Of a stretch of 12,129 nucleotides of DNA, positions 1 to 6,459 are shown piece by piece. The position numbers and the translations under genes are program-made. The notes beneath the pieces are model-generated. The model ran no database searches and was not told the origin of the DNA. It worked only from the letters and a program-made list of their open reading frames with translations. How positions within the stretch are numbered: the first letter of the stretch is position 1; every line of letters begins with the position of its first letter. This stretch comes from JBDHTS01 sp039808845 (GTDB taxonomy: Bacteria; Pseudomonadota; Alphaproteobacteria; Micavibrionales; Micavibrionaceae): positions 1 to 12,129 of the forward strand of contig JBDHTS010000069.1 of NCBI GenBank assembly GCA_039808845.1, in the 5' to 3' direction.

Positions 1-1
1 A

Positions 2-997
2 GGCGGACGCACCGGCGAAGGGCTGGCCATCGACGAGGCGGAAATCAATTTCTCCGCTAATGTCGACGACAAGTTCGCCGGAAAGATCACGGCGTCGCTG
101 GCGGAGGAAGACGGCGAAACGGAGATCGAGCTGGAAGAGGCTTATGTGCGCACGCTGGGCCTTCCTTACGGGCTTGGGATTACGGCGGGACGGTTTCTCG
201 CGCCCATCGGCTATATCAACGAGCATCACCAGCATACGGACGATTTCGCCGACCGGCCCTTGCCGAACCGCGTGTTCCTCAACAACAGCTACAAGGACGA
301 TGGCGTTCTGGCGTCCATTATTCTGCCTACCGAGCTGTATTCGGAAATCGGGGCGGGAATCGTGCGCGGGAACGACTTTCCCGGCGGCGGGTCGGACGGC
401 AACGATCCCGGCGCGTGGATGGCCTATGGCAGGCTGGGCGGCGATATCGGCGACAATCAAAGCTGGCTTGCCGGACTCTCTACCCTTCAGGCGCGGCCTG
501 GCGAACGCGGCGGCAACGACGACGCGGTGCTGTTCCACGGCGACAGCGACCTGTATGCCGCCTCGCTGCGCTATGTCTGGAACCCGACCGGCAACGCGAA
601 GGAACAGGAGGTCGCGCTCCAGGGCGAGTATTTCTGGCGCAGGGAAGACGGCACGTATGAGGACGCGGATGCCGGAACCGGCGCCGTCGATTACGACGGC
701 GGCCAGAGCGGCTGGTACGCGCAGGGTGTTTATAAATTCGCCCCGCAATGGCGGATCGGCACGCGGTACAGCCGCCTCAATTCCGGCGGTATGCCGGACG
801 GGCTGACTGGCAGCGCGCTGGACGATGGCGGGCACGATCCGTGGAACGCCGCCGTCATGGCCGACTGGTCGAACAGCGAGTTCAGCCGCGTGCGCCTGCA
901 ATACGGCCATGAAGAACCGGCATCCGGCGAAAAGGATGACCAGGTGATCCTGCAATACATCATGAGCATCGGCGCTCATCCTGCCCACAGCTTCTGA
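2..997 (+). CDS. Outer-membrane beta-barrel (porin-like) protein, C-terminal part
   Basis: The reading frame is open from the left edge of the window, so the N-terminus and signal peptide are missing; 331 codons are visible. The protein shows alternating polar and hydrophobic strands rich in Gly, Tyr, Trp and Asp, such as GLPYGLGITAGRFLAPIGY and GDIGDNQSWLAGLSTLQA, and it ends in Phe (GAHPAHSF). A terminal aromatic residue is the usual recognition signal for insertion by the outer-membrane assembly machinery. I infer a porin-like outer-membrane channel. It lies directly upstream of the znuA-like gene, with 7 bases between its stop and the next start, so the two are probably co-transcribed. 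Passage of a metal or metal chelate across the outer membrane is a reasonable but unproven role. It has no visible TonB-receptor plug in the part present, but the part that would hold a plug is off the window. The family call is moderate, and the substrate is unknown. Confidence 0.7.
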   Translation, partial: GGRTGEGLAIDEAEINFSANVDDKFAGKITASLAEEDGETEIELEEAYVRTLGLPYGLGITAGRFLAPIGYINEHHQHTDDFADRPLPNRVFLNNSYKDDGVLASIILPTELYSEIGAGIVRGNDFPGGGSDGNDPGAWMAYGRLGGDIGDNQSWLAGLSTLQARPGERGGNDDAVLFHGDSDLYAASLRYVWNPTGNAKEQEVALQGEYFWRREDGTYEDADAGTGAVDYDGGQSGWYAQGVYKFAPQWRIGTRYSRLNSGGMPDGLTGSALDDGGHDPWNAAVMADWSNSEFSRVRLQYGHEEPASGEKDDQVILQYIMSIGAHPAHSF

Positions 998-1004
998 GAG
1001 GAAA

Positions 1005-2003
1005 ATGACAATGCATATATTCAATAGAAAATTCCGATCCGTCACCCCCGCGAAGGCGGGGGGCCAGAGCCACATCCGCGATCGGCGCAAACGACTCTGG
1101 ATGCCCGCCTTCGCGGGCATGACGATGGTGTTTGCGGCGATGATGCCCGTACGCGCATCCGCCGCCGTCAACGTCTTCGCCTGCGAGCCGGAATGGGCGG
1201 CGCTGGCGAAGGAGATCGGCGGAGAGAATGTGTCCGTCACCGCCGCCACGACGGGCAGCGAGGATCCGCATCATGTGCGGGCGAAACCCAGCCTGCTGGC
1301 CGCGATGCGGCGGGCCGACATGGTGTTCTGCACCGGCGCGGGATTGGAGGCCGGATGGCTGCCCGTCCTGATGCAGCAGGCGGCTGGAGCGTCCGTCCAG
1401 CCGGGTTCGCCGGGCTATCTGATGGCGTCGTCTTCGGTGCGGATGCTCGGCGTGCCGGAAAAGGTGGATCGCGCGATGGGCGACGTGCATCCGGAAGGCA
1501 ACCCGCATATCCAGACCGATCCGCGCAACATCCTGGCGGCGGCGAAGGATCTGGCCGGGCGGCTGGGGCAGGCCGATCCCTCCAACGCGGCGGCGTATCA
1601 GGACAACCTGTCCCGCTTCGCGCAGTCCTGGCAGGCCAGCATCGCCCGATGGGAAAGCGGGGCGGCGGCGCTGCGCGGCCTGCCCGTCGTCGTGTATCAC
1701 GACGAATGGGCGTATATGAACCGCTGGCTGGGGCTGAAGGAGGTCGCGACGCTGGAGGCGAAGCCGGGCGTGCCGCCGACGCCGTCGCATCTGCGGGATG
1801 TCCTGGCGGCGGCGAAAGGCAGCGGGGTGAAGATCATCCTCCTCTCCCCGTTCGATAACGACGAGGCGGCGCGCTGGCTGGCCGGGCAGACGGGTGCGCA
1901 AATCGTGCGCCTGCCCTTCACGGTCGGCGGCGCGGAAGGAGCGGACACGCTGGAAGCCGTGTTCGCGCAGACGCTGTCCCGGATCGGACAGGCCGTGCCG
2001 TGA
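1005..2003 (+). CDS. znuA: ZnuA-like zinc/manganese ABC transporter substrate-binding protein
   Basis: This is a periplasmic binding protein of the metal cluster A-I family, expected to deliver Zn2+ or Mn2+ to the ABC permease encoded next. In the 332-aa product the likely metal ligands are His89 or His90 (EDPHHVRAKPS), His168 (NPHIQTDP, the family NPHxWxDP motif with Trp replaced), His232 (VVVYHDEW) and an acidic residue near Asp284-Asp286 (SPFDND). The His-rich loop common in zinc-specific members is absent, so manganese cannot be excluded. The start at 1005 has a GAGAGGA ribosome-binding site at 996-1002. The signal region is odd: residues 13-40 are encoded by an inserted palindromic repeat, and the hydrophobic stretch (about 33-48) runs into a probable cleavage after ASAA (residue 54). 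ATG codons at 1101 and 1119 would give shorter signal peptides. The stop overlaps the permease start by 3 bases. Confidence 0.88.
   Translation: MTMHIFNRKFRSVTPAKAGGQSHIRDRRKRLWMPAFAGMTMVFAAMMPVRASAAVNVFACEPEWAALAKEIGGENVSVTAATTGSEDPHHVRAKPSLLAAMRRADMVFCTGAGLEAGWLPVLMQQAAGASVQPGSPGYLMASSSVRMLGVPEKVDRAMGDVHPEGNPHIQTDPRNILAAAKDLAGRLGQADPSNAAAYQDNLSRFAQSWQASIARWESGAAALRGLPVVVYHDEWAYMNRWLGLKEVATLEAKPGVPPTPSHLRDVLAAAKGSGVKIILLSPFDNDEAARWLAGQTGAQIVRLPFTVGGAEGADTLEAVFAQTLSRIGQAVP
1041..1123. repeat. 83-bp interspersed palindromic repeat inside the znuA signal-peptide region
   Basis: Two 29-base arms, 1041-1069 and 1095-1123, are inverted copies that match at 24 of 29 positions, separated by a 25-base spacer. 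The core of each arm is CCCGCGAAGGCGGG or its complement. Read in the gene's frame, the arms give VTPAKAGGQ and LWMPAFAGMT, which are typical translations of a dispersed palindromic element common in alphaproteobacteria. That family link is from memory. The element leaves the frame open and supplies part of the hydrophobic segment of the signal peptide. The RNA could form a long stem about 35 bases after the start codon. Confidence 0.85.
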
Positions 2004-2761
2004 GCGAGGGCCTGTTCACAGGCGGGATGCCGGGGCTGATCGCCCCGGCGCTCGCCGCCGGATTACTGGTCGCGGCCACGCATGTGCCGCTGGGGCGCGA
2101 GGTTTTAAAGCGCGGCATCATCTTCCTGGATCTCGCAGTGGCGCAGATCGCCGGGCTGGGAGCGGTGGCTGCGTCCGTTCTGTTCGGATGGCAGGGATGG
2201 AGCCAGCAGGCGGCGGCGTTCGTCTGCGCCCTTGCCGCGGCGATGGGATTTTCCAGGCTGGAGCGAAAGAATCAGACTGTGCAGGAGGCTTTCATCGGTT
2301 GTTCCTTCGTCATGGCGGCATCGCTGGCCATCCTCCTGTTCGCGGGCGATCCGCATGGCGGGGAGGAGGTGAGCAACCTGATGGCCGGGCAGATTCTGTG
2401 GGTGCGATGGCCGCAGATCGCGGCGGCGGCATTCGTTTATGTTCCCGCGCTGGCCGTTCTGCTGCTCCTGCCCGATCTCGCGCGGCGGCATTTCTATCTG
2501 CTGTTTGCCGCGTGCATTACGGTGTCGGTGCAGATGGTCGGTGTCTACCTCGTCTTCGCCTCGCTGATTTTGCCGGCCATGGCGTCCAGCCGGTTCCATG
2601 GCCGGCGCGGGCTGGCGTGCGGATATGGGATTGCGGCGGCGGCTGTCGCGGGAGGGTTGGCGGTATCGGTCCTGACCGATCTGCCGTCCGGTCCGGTCAT
2701 GGTTTGCGGATTCGCCGCCGCGGCGTCAGGCTTTTATTTTCTGGCGCGCTGTCAGGGATAG
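2000..2761 (+). CDS. znuB: ZnuB-like metal ABC transporter permease (ABC-3 family)
   Basis: This is an inner-membrane permease for the metal handed over by the neighbouring binding protein. It has 253 aa and about seven or more hydrophobic segments, for example around residues 10-27, 43-62, 72-86, 100-115, 137-157, 164-193 and 210-250. Family landmarks are visible: GIIFLDLAVAQIAGLGAVA near residue 39, corresponding to the conserved cytoplasmic-loop region that contacts the ATPase, QEAFIGCSFVMAASLAILL, VGVYLVFASLILPA and a late SGPVMV. The start is GTG at 2000-2002, and it overlaps the TGA of the binding-protein gene, so translation is probably coupled. No ATP-binding subunit follows: the next gene is pdxH on the other strand, overlapping this gene's 3' end by 10 bases. 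The ATPase is therefore outside the window, perhaps upstream of the porin gene. Zinc versus manganese specificity is not decided by the sequence. Confidence 0.85.
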   Translation: MSEGLFTGGMPGLIAPALAAGLLVAATHVPLGREVLKRGIIFLDLAVAQIAGLGAVAASVLFGWQGWSQQAAAFVCALAAAMGFSRLERKNQTVQEAFIGCSFVMAASLAILLFAGDPHGGEEVSNLMAGQILWVRWPQIAAAAFVYVPALAVLLLLPDLARRHFYLLFAACITVSVQMVGVYLVFASLILPAMASSRFHGRRGLACGYGIAAAAVAGGLAVSVLTDLPSGPVMVCGFAAAASGFYFLARCQG

Positions 2762-3411
2762 AGCATTTCCCTCGACCAGCCGGATTTGCCCGCCTTGTAG
2801 ACCAGACGGGTATGCAGGCGGAACGCGCCGTCGTGCCAGAATTCCATCCGGTCGGGTCTGATGCGGTAGCCGCCCCAGTGCGGCGGGCGGGGGATGGCCG
2901 CGCCGCCTTCATATTCTTTTTCCAGCGCGGCAACCCTGCGCGCCAGCAGCGTGCGCGATTCCAGGGGGCGGGATTGTTGCGAGGCCCATGCGCTGATGCG
3001 GCTGCCCATAGGCCGGCTGTTGTAATAGGCGTCGGACTCGGCGTCCGAAACGAAGTCTGCGGACCCTTCCACGCGCACGGAGCGGCCCAGCGTTTTCCAG
3101 TGGAAGCAGAGAGCCGCCACGGGGTTGGCCTTCAGCGCCTCGCCCTTGCGGCTTTCGCGGTTGGTGTAAAAGACAAAACCGTCTTTATCGACGTGTTTCA
3201 GCAGCACGATGCGGACGGATGGGCGTCCGCCGGCGTCCACTGTGGCCAGCGCCATGGCGTTAGGGTCATTGATTTCGGAAGACACCGCGTCCTCCATCCA
3301 TGCTTCGAACAGGGCATACGGATCGCCGGGGCCTTCGGCCGCCGTTTCAAGTTTTTTAATTATGTCATCATCTGGCATGAAAAAACCGCCGCCGCGCCCT
3401 TTTTTTCCCAT
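2752..3411 (-). CDS. pdxH: Pyridoxamine/pyridoxine 5'-phosphate oxidase
   Basis: This FMN-dependent oxidase converts pyridoxamine or pyridoxine 5'-phosphate to pyridoxal 5'-phosphate with O2, the last step of de novo and salvage vitamin B6 synthesis. It is a cytosolic homodimer. With the start at 3411 it has 219 aa, close to E. coli PdxH (218). Conserved blocks are RIVLLK (67-72) and FYTNRESRK (81-89) for FMN, SRPMGSRISAWASQQS (132-147), and the C-terminal signature with HWGGYRI, MEFW and RLHTR (198-202), ending in LYP. An in-frame ATG at 3426 would add five residues but has no Shine-Dalgarno sequence and lies inside a candidate -10 element; the chosen ATG has AGGG five bases upstream. The gene is divergent from the 17-kDa-type lipoprotein and convergent with znuB. 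PLP made by this enzyme is the cofactor of the PLP enzyme at 5539-6459, but they do not form an operon. Confidence 0.95.
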   Translation of the reverse strand: MGKKGRGGGFFMPDDDIIKKLETAAEGPGDPYALFEAWMEDAVSSEINDPNAMALATVDAGGRPSVRIVLLKHVDKDGFVFYTNRESRKGEALKANPVAALCFHWKTLGRSVRVEGSADFVSDAESDAYYNSRPMGSRISAWASQQSRPLESRTLLARRVAALEKEYEGGAAIPRPPHWGGYRIRPDRMEFWHDGAFRLHTRLVYKAGKSGWSREMLYP

Positions 3412-3419
3412 CTTTTCCC

Positions 3420-3449
3420 TATACATCGATATGTGCTAAGGAATGTCAA
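3420..3449 (-). promoter_or_regulatory. Candidate pdxH promoter
   Basis: On the minus strand a perfect TTGACA (3449-3444) is followed after 18 bases by TGTATA (3425-3420), a weak -10 with 3 of 6 consensus bases. Transcription would start just before the pdxH ATG at 3411 and after the ATG at 3426, which favours the shorter protein. The -35 lies within the 16-bp inverted repeat at 3440-3455. The -10 is poor, so confidence is limited. Confidence 0.4.
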
Positions 3450-3455
3450 CATTCC
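3440..3455. promoter_or_regulatory. 16-bp inverted repeat in the pdxH/lipoprotein divergent spacer (possible operator)
   Basis: GGAATGTCAACATTCC has perfect 7-base arms around a 2-base centre. It covers the TTGACA of the candidate pdxH promoter and lies 30 bases before the lipoprotein start codon, a position where a dimeric repressor could affect both genes. The regulator is unknown. Confidence 0.4.
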
Positions 3456-3485
3456 GGGACTCAACAACATAAGGTTTTTGCACCA

Positions 3486-3983
3486 ATGAGAAAGTTTGTT
3501 TTGATGACGATGGCCGTGGCTTCCCTGGCGCTTTCAGGATGCGCCACAGACGGTTACGGCGGCGGTCCCGGAAGCTGGGGCACGAAGGAGACTGTCGGCA
3601 CGGGCGTGGGCGCCCTGGCGGGCGGTCTTGCCGGTTCCCAGATCGGCAAGGGTTCGGGCCAGCTGTGGGCGACCGGCGCGGGCGTCCTGCTGGGCGGCCT
3701 GCTCGGCAACTCCATCGGCGCGTCGCTGGACAAGGCGGACCGGGCTTATGCGGCCCAGGCGCAAAACAGCGCCTATAACGCGCCGATCGGCCAGACGATT
3801 ACCTGGAACAATCCGCAATCGGGCAATTCCGGCACCTATACGCCGGTGCGCGACGGCCGCAGCTCCTCGGGCGCTTACTGCCGCGAATACCAGACGACGG
3901 TCGTCGTCGGCGGACGCAGCGAGCGCGCCTATGGCACTGCCTGCCGCCAGCCGGATGGCAGCTGGCAGGTCGTGAATGGCTGA
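3486..3983 (+). CDS. Glycine-zipper lipoprotein, 17-kDa surface antigen family
   Basis: This is a predicted outer-membrane lipoprotein of 165 aa resembling the rickettsial 17-kDa antigen. The lipobox LALSGC puts the lipidated Cys at residue 19 after a short basic, hydrophobic signal peptide (MRKFVLMTMAVASLALSG). Residues 38-82 form a glycine zipper (GTGVGALAGGLAG, GVLLGGLLGNSIGASLD), a pattern thought to insert in or span the outer membrane. The C-terminal part (about 115-165) has the soluble family module, with YCREYQTTVVVGG and a second Cys (132 and 153) that could form a disulphide; it ends SWQVVNG. Members of this family are general envelope proteins whose exact function is poorly defined. 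The ribosome-binding site AAGG (3471-3474) is 11 bases upstream, rather far. A strong terminator follows at 4003-4036, so the transcript is probably monocistronic. Confidence 0.88.
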   Translation: MRKFVLMTMAVASLALSGCATDGYGGGPGSWGTKETVGTGVGALAGGLAGSQIGKGSGQLWATGAGVLLGGLLGNSIGASLDKADRAYAAQAQNSAYNAPIGQTITWNNPQSGNSGTYTPVRDGRSSSGAYCREYQTTVVVGGRSERAYGTACRQPDGSWQVVNG

Positions 3984-4002
3984 TCCGTTTCAGAGAATGT
4001 GA

Positions 4003-4036
4003 TAAAAGGCTGCTGCAGAGCAGCCTTTTATTTTTT
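4003..4036 (+). terminator. Intrinsic terminator after the 17-kDa-type lipoprotein
   Basis: A perfect 12-bp stem, 4003-4014 (TAAAAGGCTGCT) with 4019-4030, has a GCAG loop and runs directly into six T (4031-4036). The A-rich left arm means it could also work on the opposite strand. It ends only 11 bases before the rlmJ start codon. Confidence 0.92.
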
Positions 4037-4047
4037 CCGGGCCACGC

Positions 4048-4887
4048 ATGAATTACCGCCATATCTATCACGCCGGGAATTTTGCCGATGTGTTCAAGCA
4101 TATCGTGCTCATGCTGGCGCTCGAACATCTCCGGAAAAAGGAGAAAGGTTTTTTCGCACTGGATACGCATGCCGGAACGGGGAAGTACGATCTGGAGTCG
4201 GAACAGGCGGGCAGGACGGGCGAAGCGCTGGAAGGTATCGGGAAATTGTGGGGCCAGAAAAACCTGCCTGACATTGCAGCCCGGTATCTTTCCATCGTGC
4301 GTGAGCTTAACCGGGGTAAGGATTTAAAAATCTACCCGGGATCGCCGCTGATCATGCAAAAGTTCTTACGTCCGCAGGATCGGATGGCGGTCAACGAATT
4401 GCATCCCGACGATGTACGGACATTACGCAAGACAATGGGCAACGCCCCAAATCTTCGCGTTGAAAACATGGACGGGTATGCCGTTCTGAAAGCCTTCGTG
4501 CCGCCTCTGGAACGCCGTGGGCTGGTTCTGATCGATCCGCCGTTTGAAGTTCGCGACGAATTTTGCCGCATGGTGGAAGCCTTGCGGCAAGCCTACAGGC
4601 GATGGGCGACGGGTATGTACCTGTTCTGGTATCCGATCAAGGACATGAAGGATATAGTGAGTTATCACAAGGCAATCGCCGGGATGGGTATTTCCGATTG
4701 CCAGGCGTTCGATTTTACCCTGCGTCCCGTCAAAGACTCTTCTGTTTTAAACGGGTGCGGGATGCTGGCGGTCAATCCGCCCTGGACTCTGAAGACTGAT
4801 CTGCAAACAGTCATGCCCGCGCTGGTGCAAATTCTGACGGACAGTCAGGGCGCCTTTCGTGAAACAGAGATCGCTGCAGAGGCTTAA
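4048..4887 (+). CDS. rlmJ: 23S rRNA (adenine-2030-N6) methyltransferase RlmJ
   Basis: RlmJ uses S-adenosylmethionine to methylate N6 of A2030 (E. coli numbering) in 23S rRNA, a cytosolic modification that is not essential in E. coli. The 279-aa product is the size of E. coli RlmJ (280) and colinear with it. It opens with NYRHIYHAGNFADVFKH, followed by the AdoMet-binding DTHAGTGKYDL (39-49), YPGSPLI (96-102), NELHPDD (116-122) and the catalytic motif LIDPPFE with Asp163-Phe166. Here the motif is DPPF where E. coli has DPPY; both forms occur in N6-adenine methyltransferases. GMLAVNPPW is near the C-terminus. There is no clear Shine-Dalgarno sequence, and the gene starts 11 bases after a strong terminator, so its promoter must lie within or before that hairpin or it depends on read-through. 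It converges on the lipoprotein at 4884-5444, sharing TTAA at 4884-4887. Confidence 0.96.
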   Translation: MNYRHIYHAGNFADVFKHIVLMLALEHLRKKEKGFFALDTHAGTGKYDLESEQAGRTGEALEGIGKLWGQKNLPDIAARYLSIVRELNRGKDLKIYPGSPLIMQKFLRPQDRMAVNELHPDDVRTLRKTMGNAPNLRVENMDGYAVLKAFVPPLERRGLVLIDPPFEVRDEFCRMVEALRQAYRRWATGMYLFWYPIKDMKDIVSYHKAIAGMGISDCQAFDFTLRPVKDSSVLNGCGMLAVNPPWTLKTDLQTVMPALVQILTDSQGAFRETEIAAEA

Positions 4888-5444
4888 GGGAACAGCTGCG
4901 TTCCGTTGATATTGGCCATCGCAACCTGTGACGGCAGCGGTTCGACATAGGCCGGTTGTTTTGGATAGGTCGCACCATTGAATTTAAGGGCAACATCCTT
5001 GGCGGCCCATCCGGTCCGCCCCGACACGCGCATGACAATGTCACGCCATCCGTTCGTACGCGTATCGCTGAGCAGAAGAGGGCCGCGCACAGGAGATATT
5101 TCCGACAAAACGGAGAATTGTTTTTCCTCGGCCTTGAAAATGACCATCCGGCAGCCATCGACCGTGCACCAGCTATAGAAAGGGCTTTCGAGCAGAATAA
5201 TCCCTTCGCGGCGCCCATCGCCATCAAGATCTTCCCGGCTGTATTCATATTGACTGCTCTGGGGGCCCTTGCAGGCGTCCAGATACATTTTCACAGCATC
5301 CTGAAAAACACCATCGCTCAGATCCGCCACGGTTTGTTTGGGCGGACCGTGGGAGGCTCTCGACGTCTGCTGAACCGTGCCGCAAGCGGCCAGGGTCATC
5401 GACACGGAAACCAAAAAAAGGCGGAACATGATGTGGCGTGTCAT
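4884..5444 (-). CDS. Predicted lipoprotein with an EF-hand-like loop, function unknown
   Basis: I do not recognise this protein. With the ATG at 5444 it has 186 aa. A TTG at 5450 would add two residues, and an ATG at 5429 would remove five. The N-terminus is a lipoprotein signal: MTRH, a hydrophobic run, then LAAC with the lipidated Cys at 21. After a Ser/Gln-rich linker, residues 72-81 read DLDGDGRREG, followed by the hydrophobic IILL. This DxDxDGxxE pattern resembles EF-hand or repeat-propeller calcium loops and may bind Ca2+. A CTVDGC segment (Cys93, Cys98) could be a small disulphide or metal loop. The protein is probably attached to a membrane in the periplasm. Its stop codon shares TTAA with rlmJ. 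It lies downstream of, and on the same strand as, the cysteine-synthase-like gene with a 94-base gap; co-transcription is possible, as I see no terminator between them. Confidence 0.72.
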   Translation of the reverse strand: MTRHIMFRLFLVSVSMTLAACGTVQQTSRASHGPPKQTVADLSDGVFQDAVKMYLDACKGPQSSQYEYSREDLDGDGRREGIILLESPFYSWCTVDGCRMVIFKAEEKQFSVLSEISPVRGPLLLSDTRTNGWRDIVMRVSGRTGWAAKDVALKFNGATYPKQPAYVEPLPSQVAMANINGTQLFP

Positions 5445-5538
5445 GATCAAAGCCCATTTATATCGTCGTCATCAGTATTTCGTTTCGGCAGCTATGCCAC
5501 AATACTCAACGGGATTTTTTACACAATATTTTTATCTT

Positions 5539-6459
5539 TTATAACGGATACATCAGGGACAGATATTTCTCCCCGCGATCGCAGAGAAAAGTCAGGATGT
5601 TTTTAATGGCCGGGTTTTTGCGCCGGATTTCCCGTGCGGCCCACCAGTTGGCGCCGGAGGACGGTCCGACAAACAATCCACGCTCGCGGGCCAGCTTCTT
5701 TGTCTCTTCAAGGGCGACAAGGCTGTCGACATGGATCACTTCGTCGACTTCGCCTTTGTGCCGCTGATAAATAGTCGGGATAAAACCGTCTGAGATGCCT
5801 TCGATATTATGGTCGCAGACGATGCAGCATTCAATGGTGCGCGATTCCGTCGGCTCCATCGCGAAAACCTTGAGATCCGGGTTATGCCACTGCTTCAGAG
5901 CCTGAGCCGTGCCGATCAGGGTACCGCCTGTTCCGACGCCCTGGACGACGGCATCGATTTTCAGGCCAGGTGGCAACTGGGCGATAATCTCACGGCCCAG
6001 CCATTCCCGGTTTTCCTCGACGTTCCATTCATTGTCGAATTGTTGCGGGCAGTAGCATCCTGGTTCATGACCCATGCGGATGGCCTCCGAGCGGGCCTCG
6101 TTGACCTGAAAATGACCCACAAAACGGATCTCCGCCCCGAAACCGCGCGAAATCTGAACGCGTTCGTTGGTGTAGCCTGCGGGGATCATGACAATCATTT
6201 TATAACCCTTCGCCGCCGCGATCATGGCAAGGGCGTTTCCGGTATTGCCGCTTGTCGCCTCGACGATCGTACCGCCGGGTTTAAGCAGGCCGTCCGCTTC
6301 CGCGCGCTCGATCATGTACTTCGCCATGCGCGCCTTGATCGAACCTGAAGGGTTCTGGAACTCCGCCTTGGCATAAATGCCCTCGCCCAGATCGAGCAGA
6401 GGCGTATTGCCTACGGTATCGAGAATGCTGCCAGTGATGGAAGAAGAGGAATGATGCAT
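5539..6459 (-). CDS. Cysteine-synthase-family PLP-dependent enzyme
   Basis: This is a fold-type II PLP enzyme related to O-acetylserine sulfhydrylase (CysK/CysM) and cystathionine beta-synthase, expected to carry out beta-replacement on a serine derivative, most likely cysteine formation in the cytosol. At 306 aa it matches the family length. Visible parts are NTPLL (18-22), NPSGSIKARMA with the Schiff-base Lys42, the substrate loop TSGNTG (69-74), the PLP-phosphate loop GVGTGG (174-179), EGISDGFIP (220-228), GPSSGAN with Ser268, positioned to contact the PLP ring nitrogen, and DRGEKYLS near the end. Oddities are Ala after Lys42, where CysM-type proteins have Asp, and several cysteines near the active-site rim (135, 137, 211, 212, 215). 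I cannot separate CysK, CysM or a specialised paralogue, so I give no symbol. It is divergent from the 154-aa gene across a 178-base spacer. Confidence 0.88.
   Translation of the reverse strand: MHHSSSSITGSILDTVGNTPLLDLGEGIYAKAEFQNPSGSIKARMAKYMIERAEADGLLKPGGTIVEATSGNTGNALAMIAAAKGYKMIVMIPAGYTNERVQISRGFGAEIRFVGHFQVNEARSEAIRMGHEPGCYCPQQFDNEWNVEENREWLGREIIAQLPPGLKIDAVVQGVGTGGTLIGTAQALKQWHNPDLKVFAMEPTESRTIECCIVCDHNIEGISDGFIPTIYQRHKGEVDEVIHVDSLVALEETKKLARERGLFVGPSSGANWWAAREIRRKNPAIKNILTFLCDRGEKYLSLMYPL

Noticed and set aside
960..1901. 313-codon open frame antisense to the znuA-like gene
   Set aside because: It is the antisense shadow of a gene with clear metal-binding motifs; its translation is Arg/His-rich with no family pattern.
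1894..3489. 531-codon open frame on the plus strand over znuB and pdxH
   Set aside because: It overlaps two well-supported genes in other frames, is rich in Arg/Gly/Ala as expected of a shadow frame in high-GC DNA, and has no ribosome-binding site.
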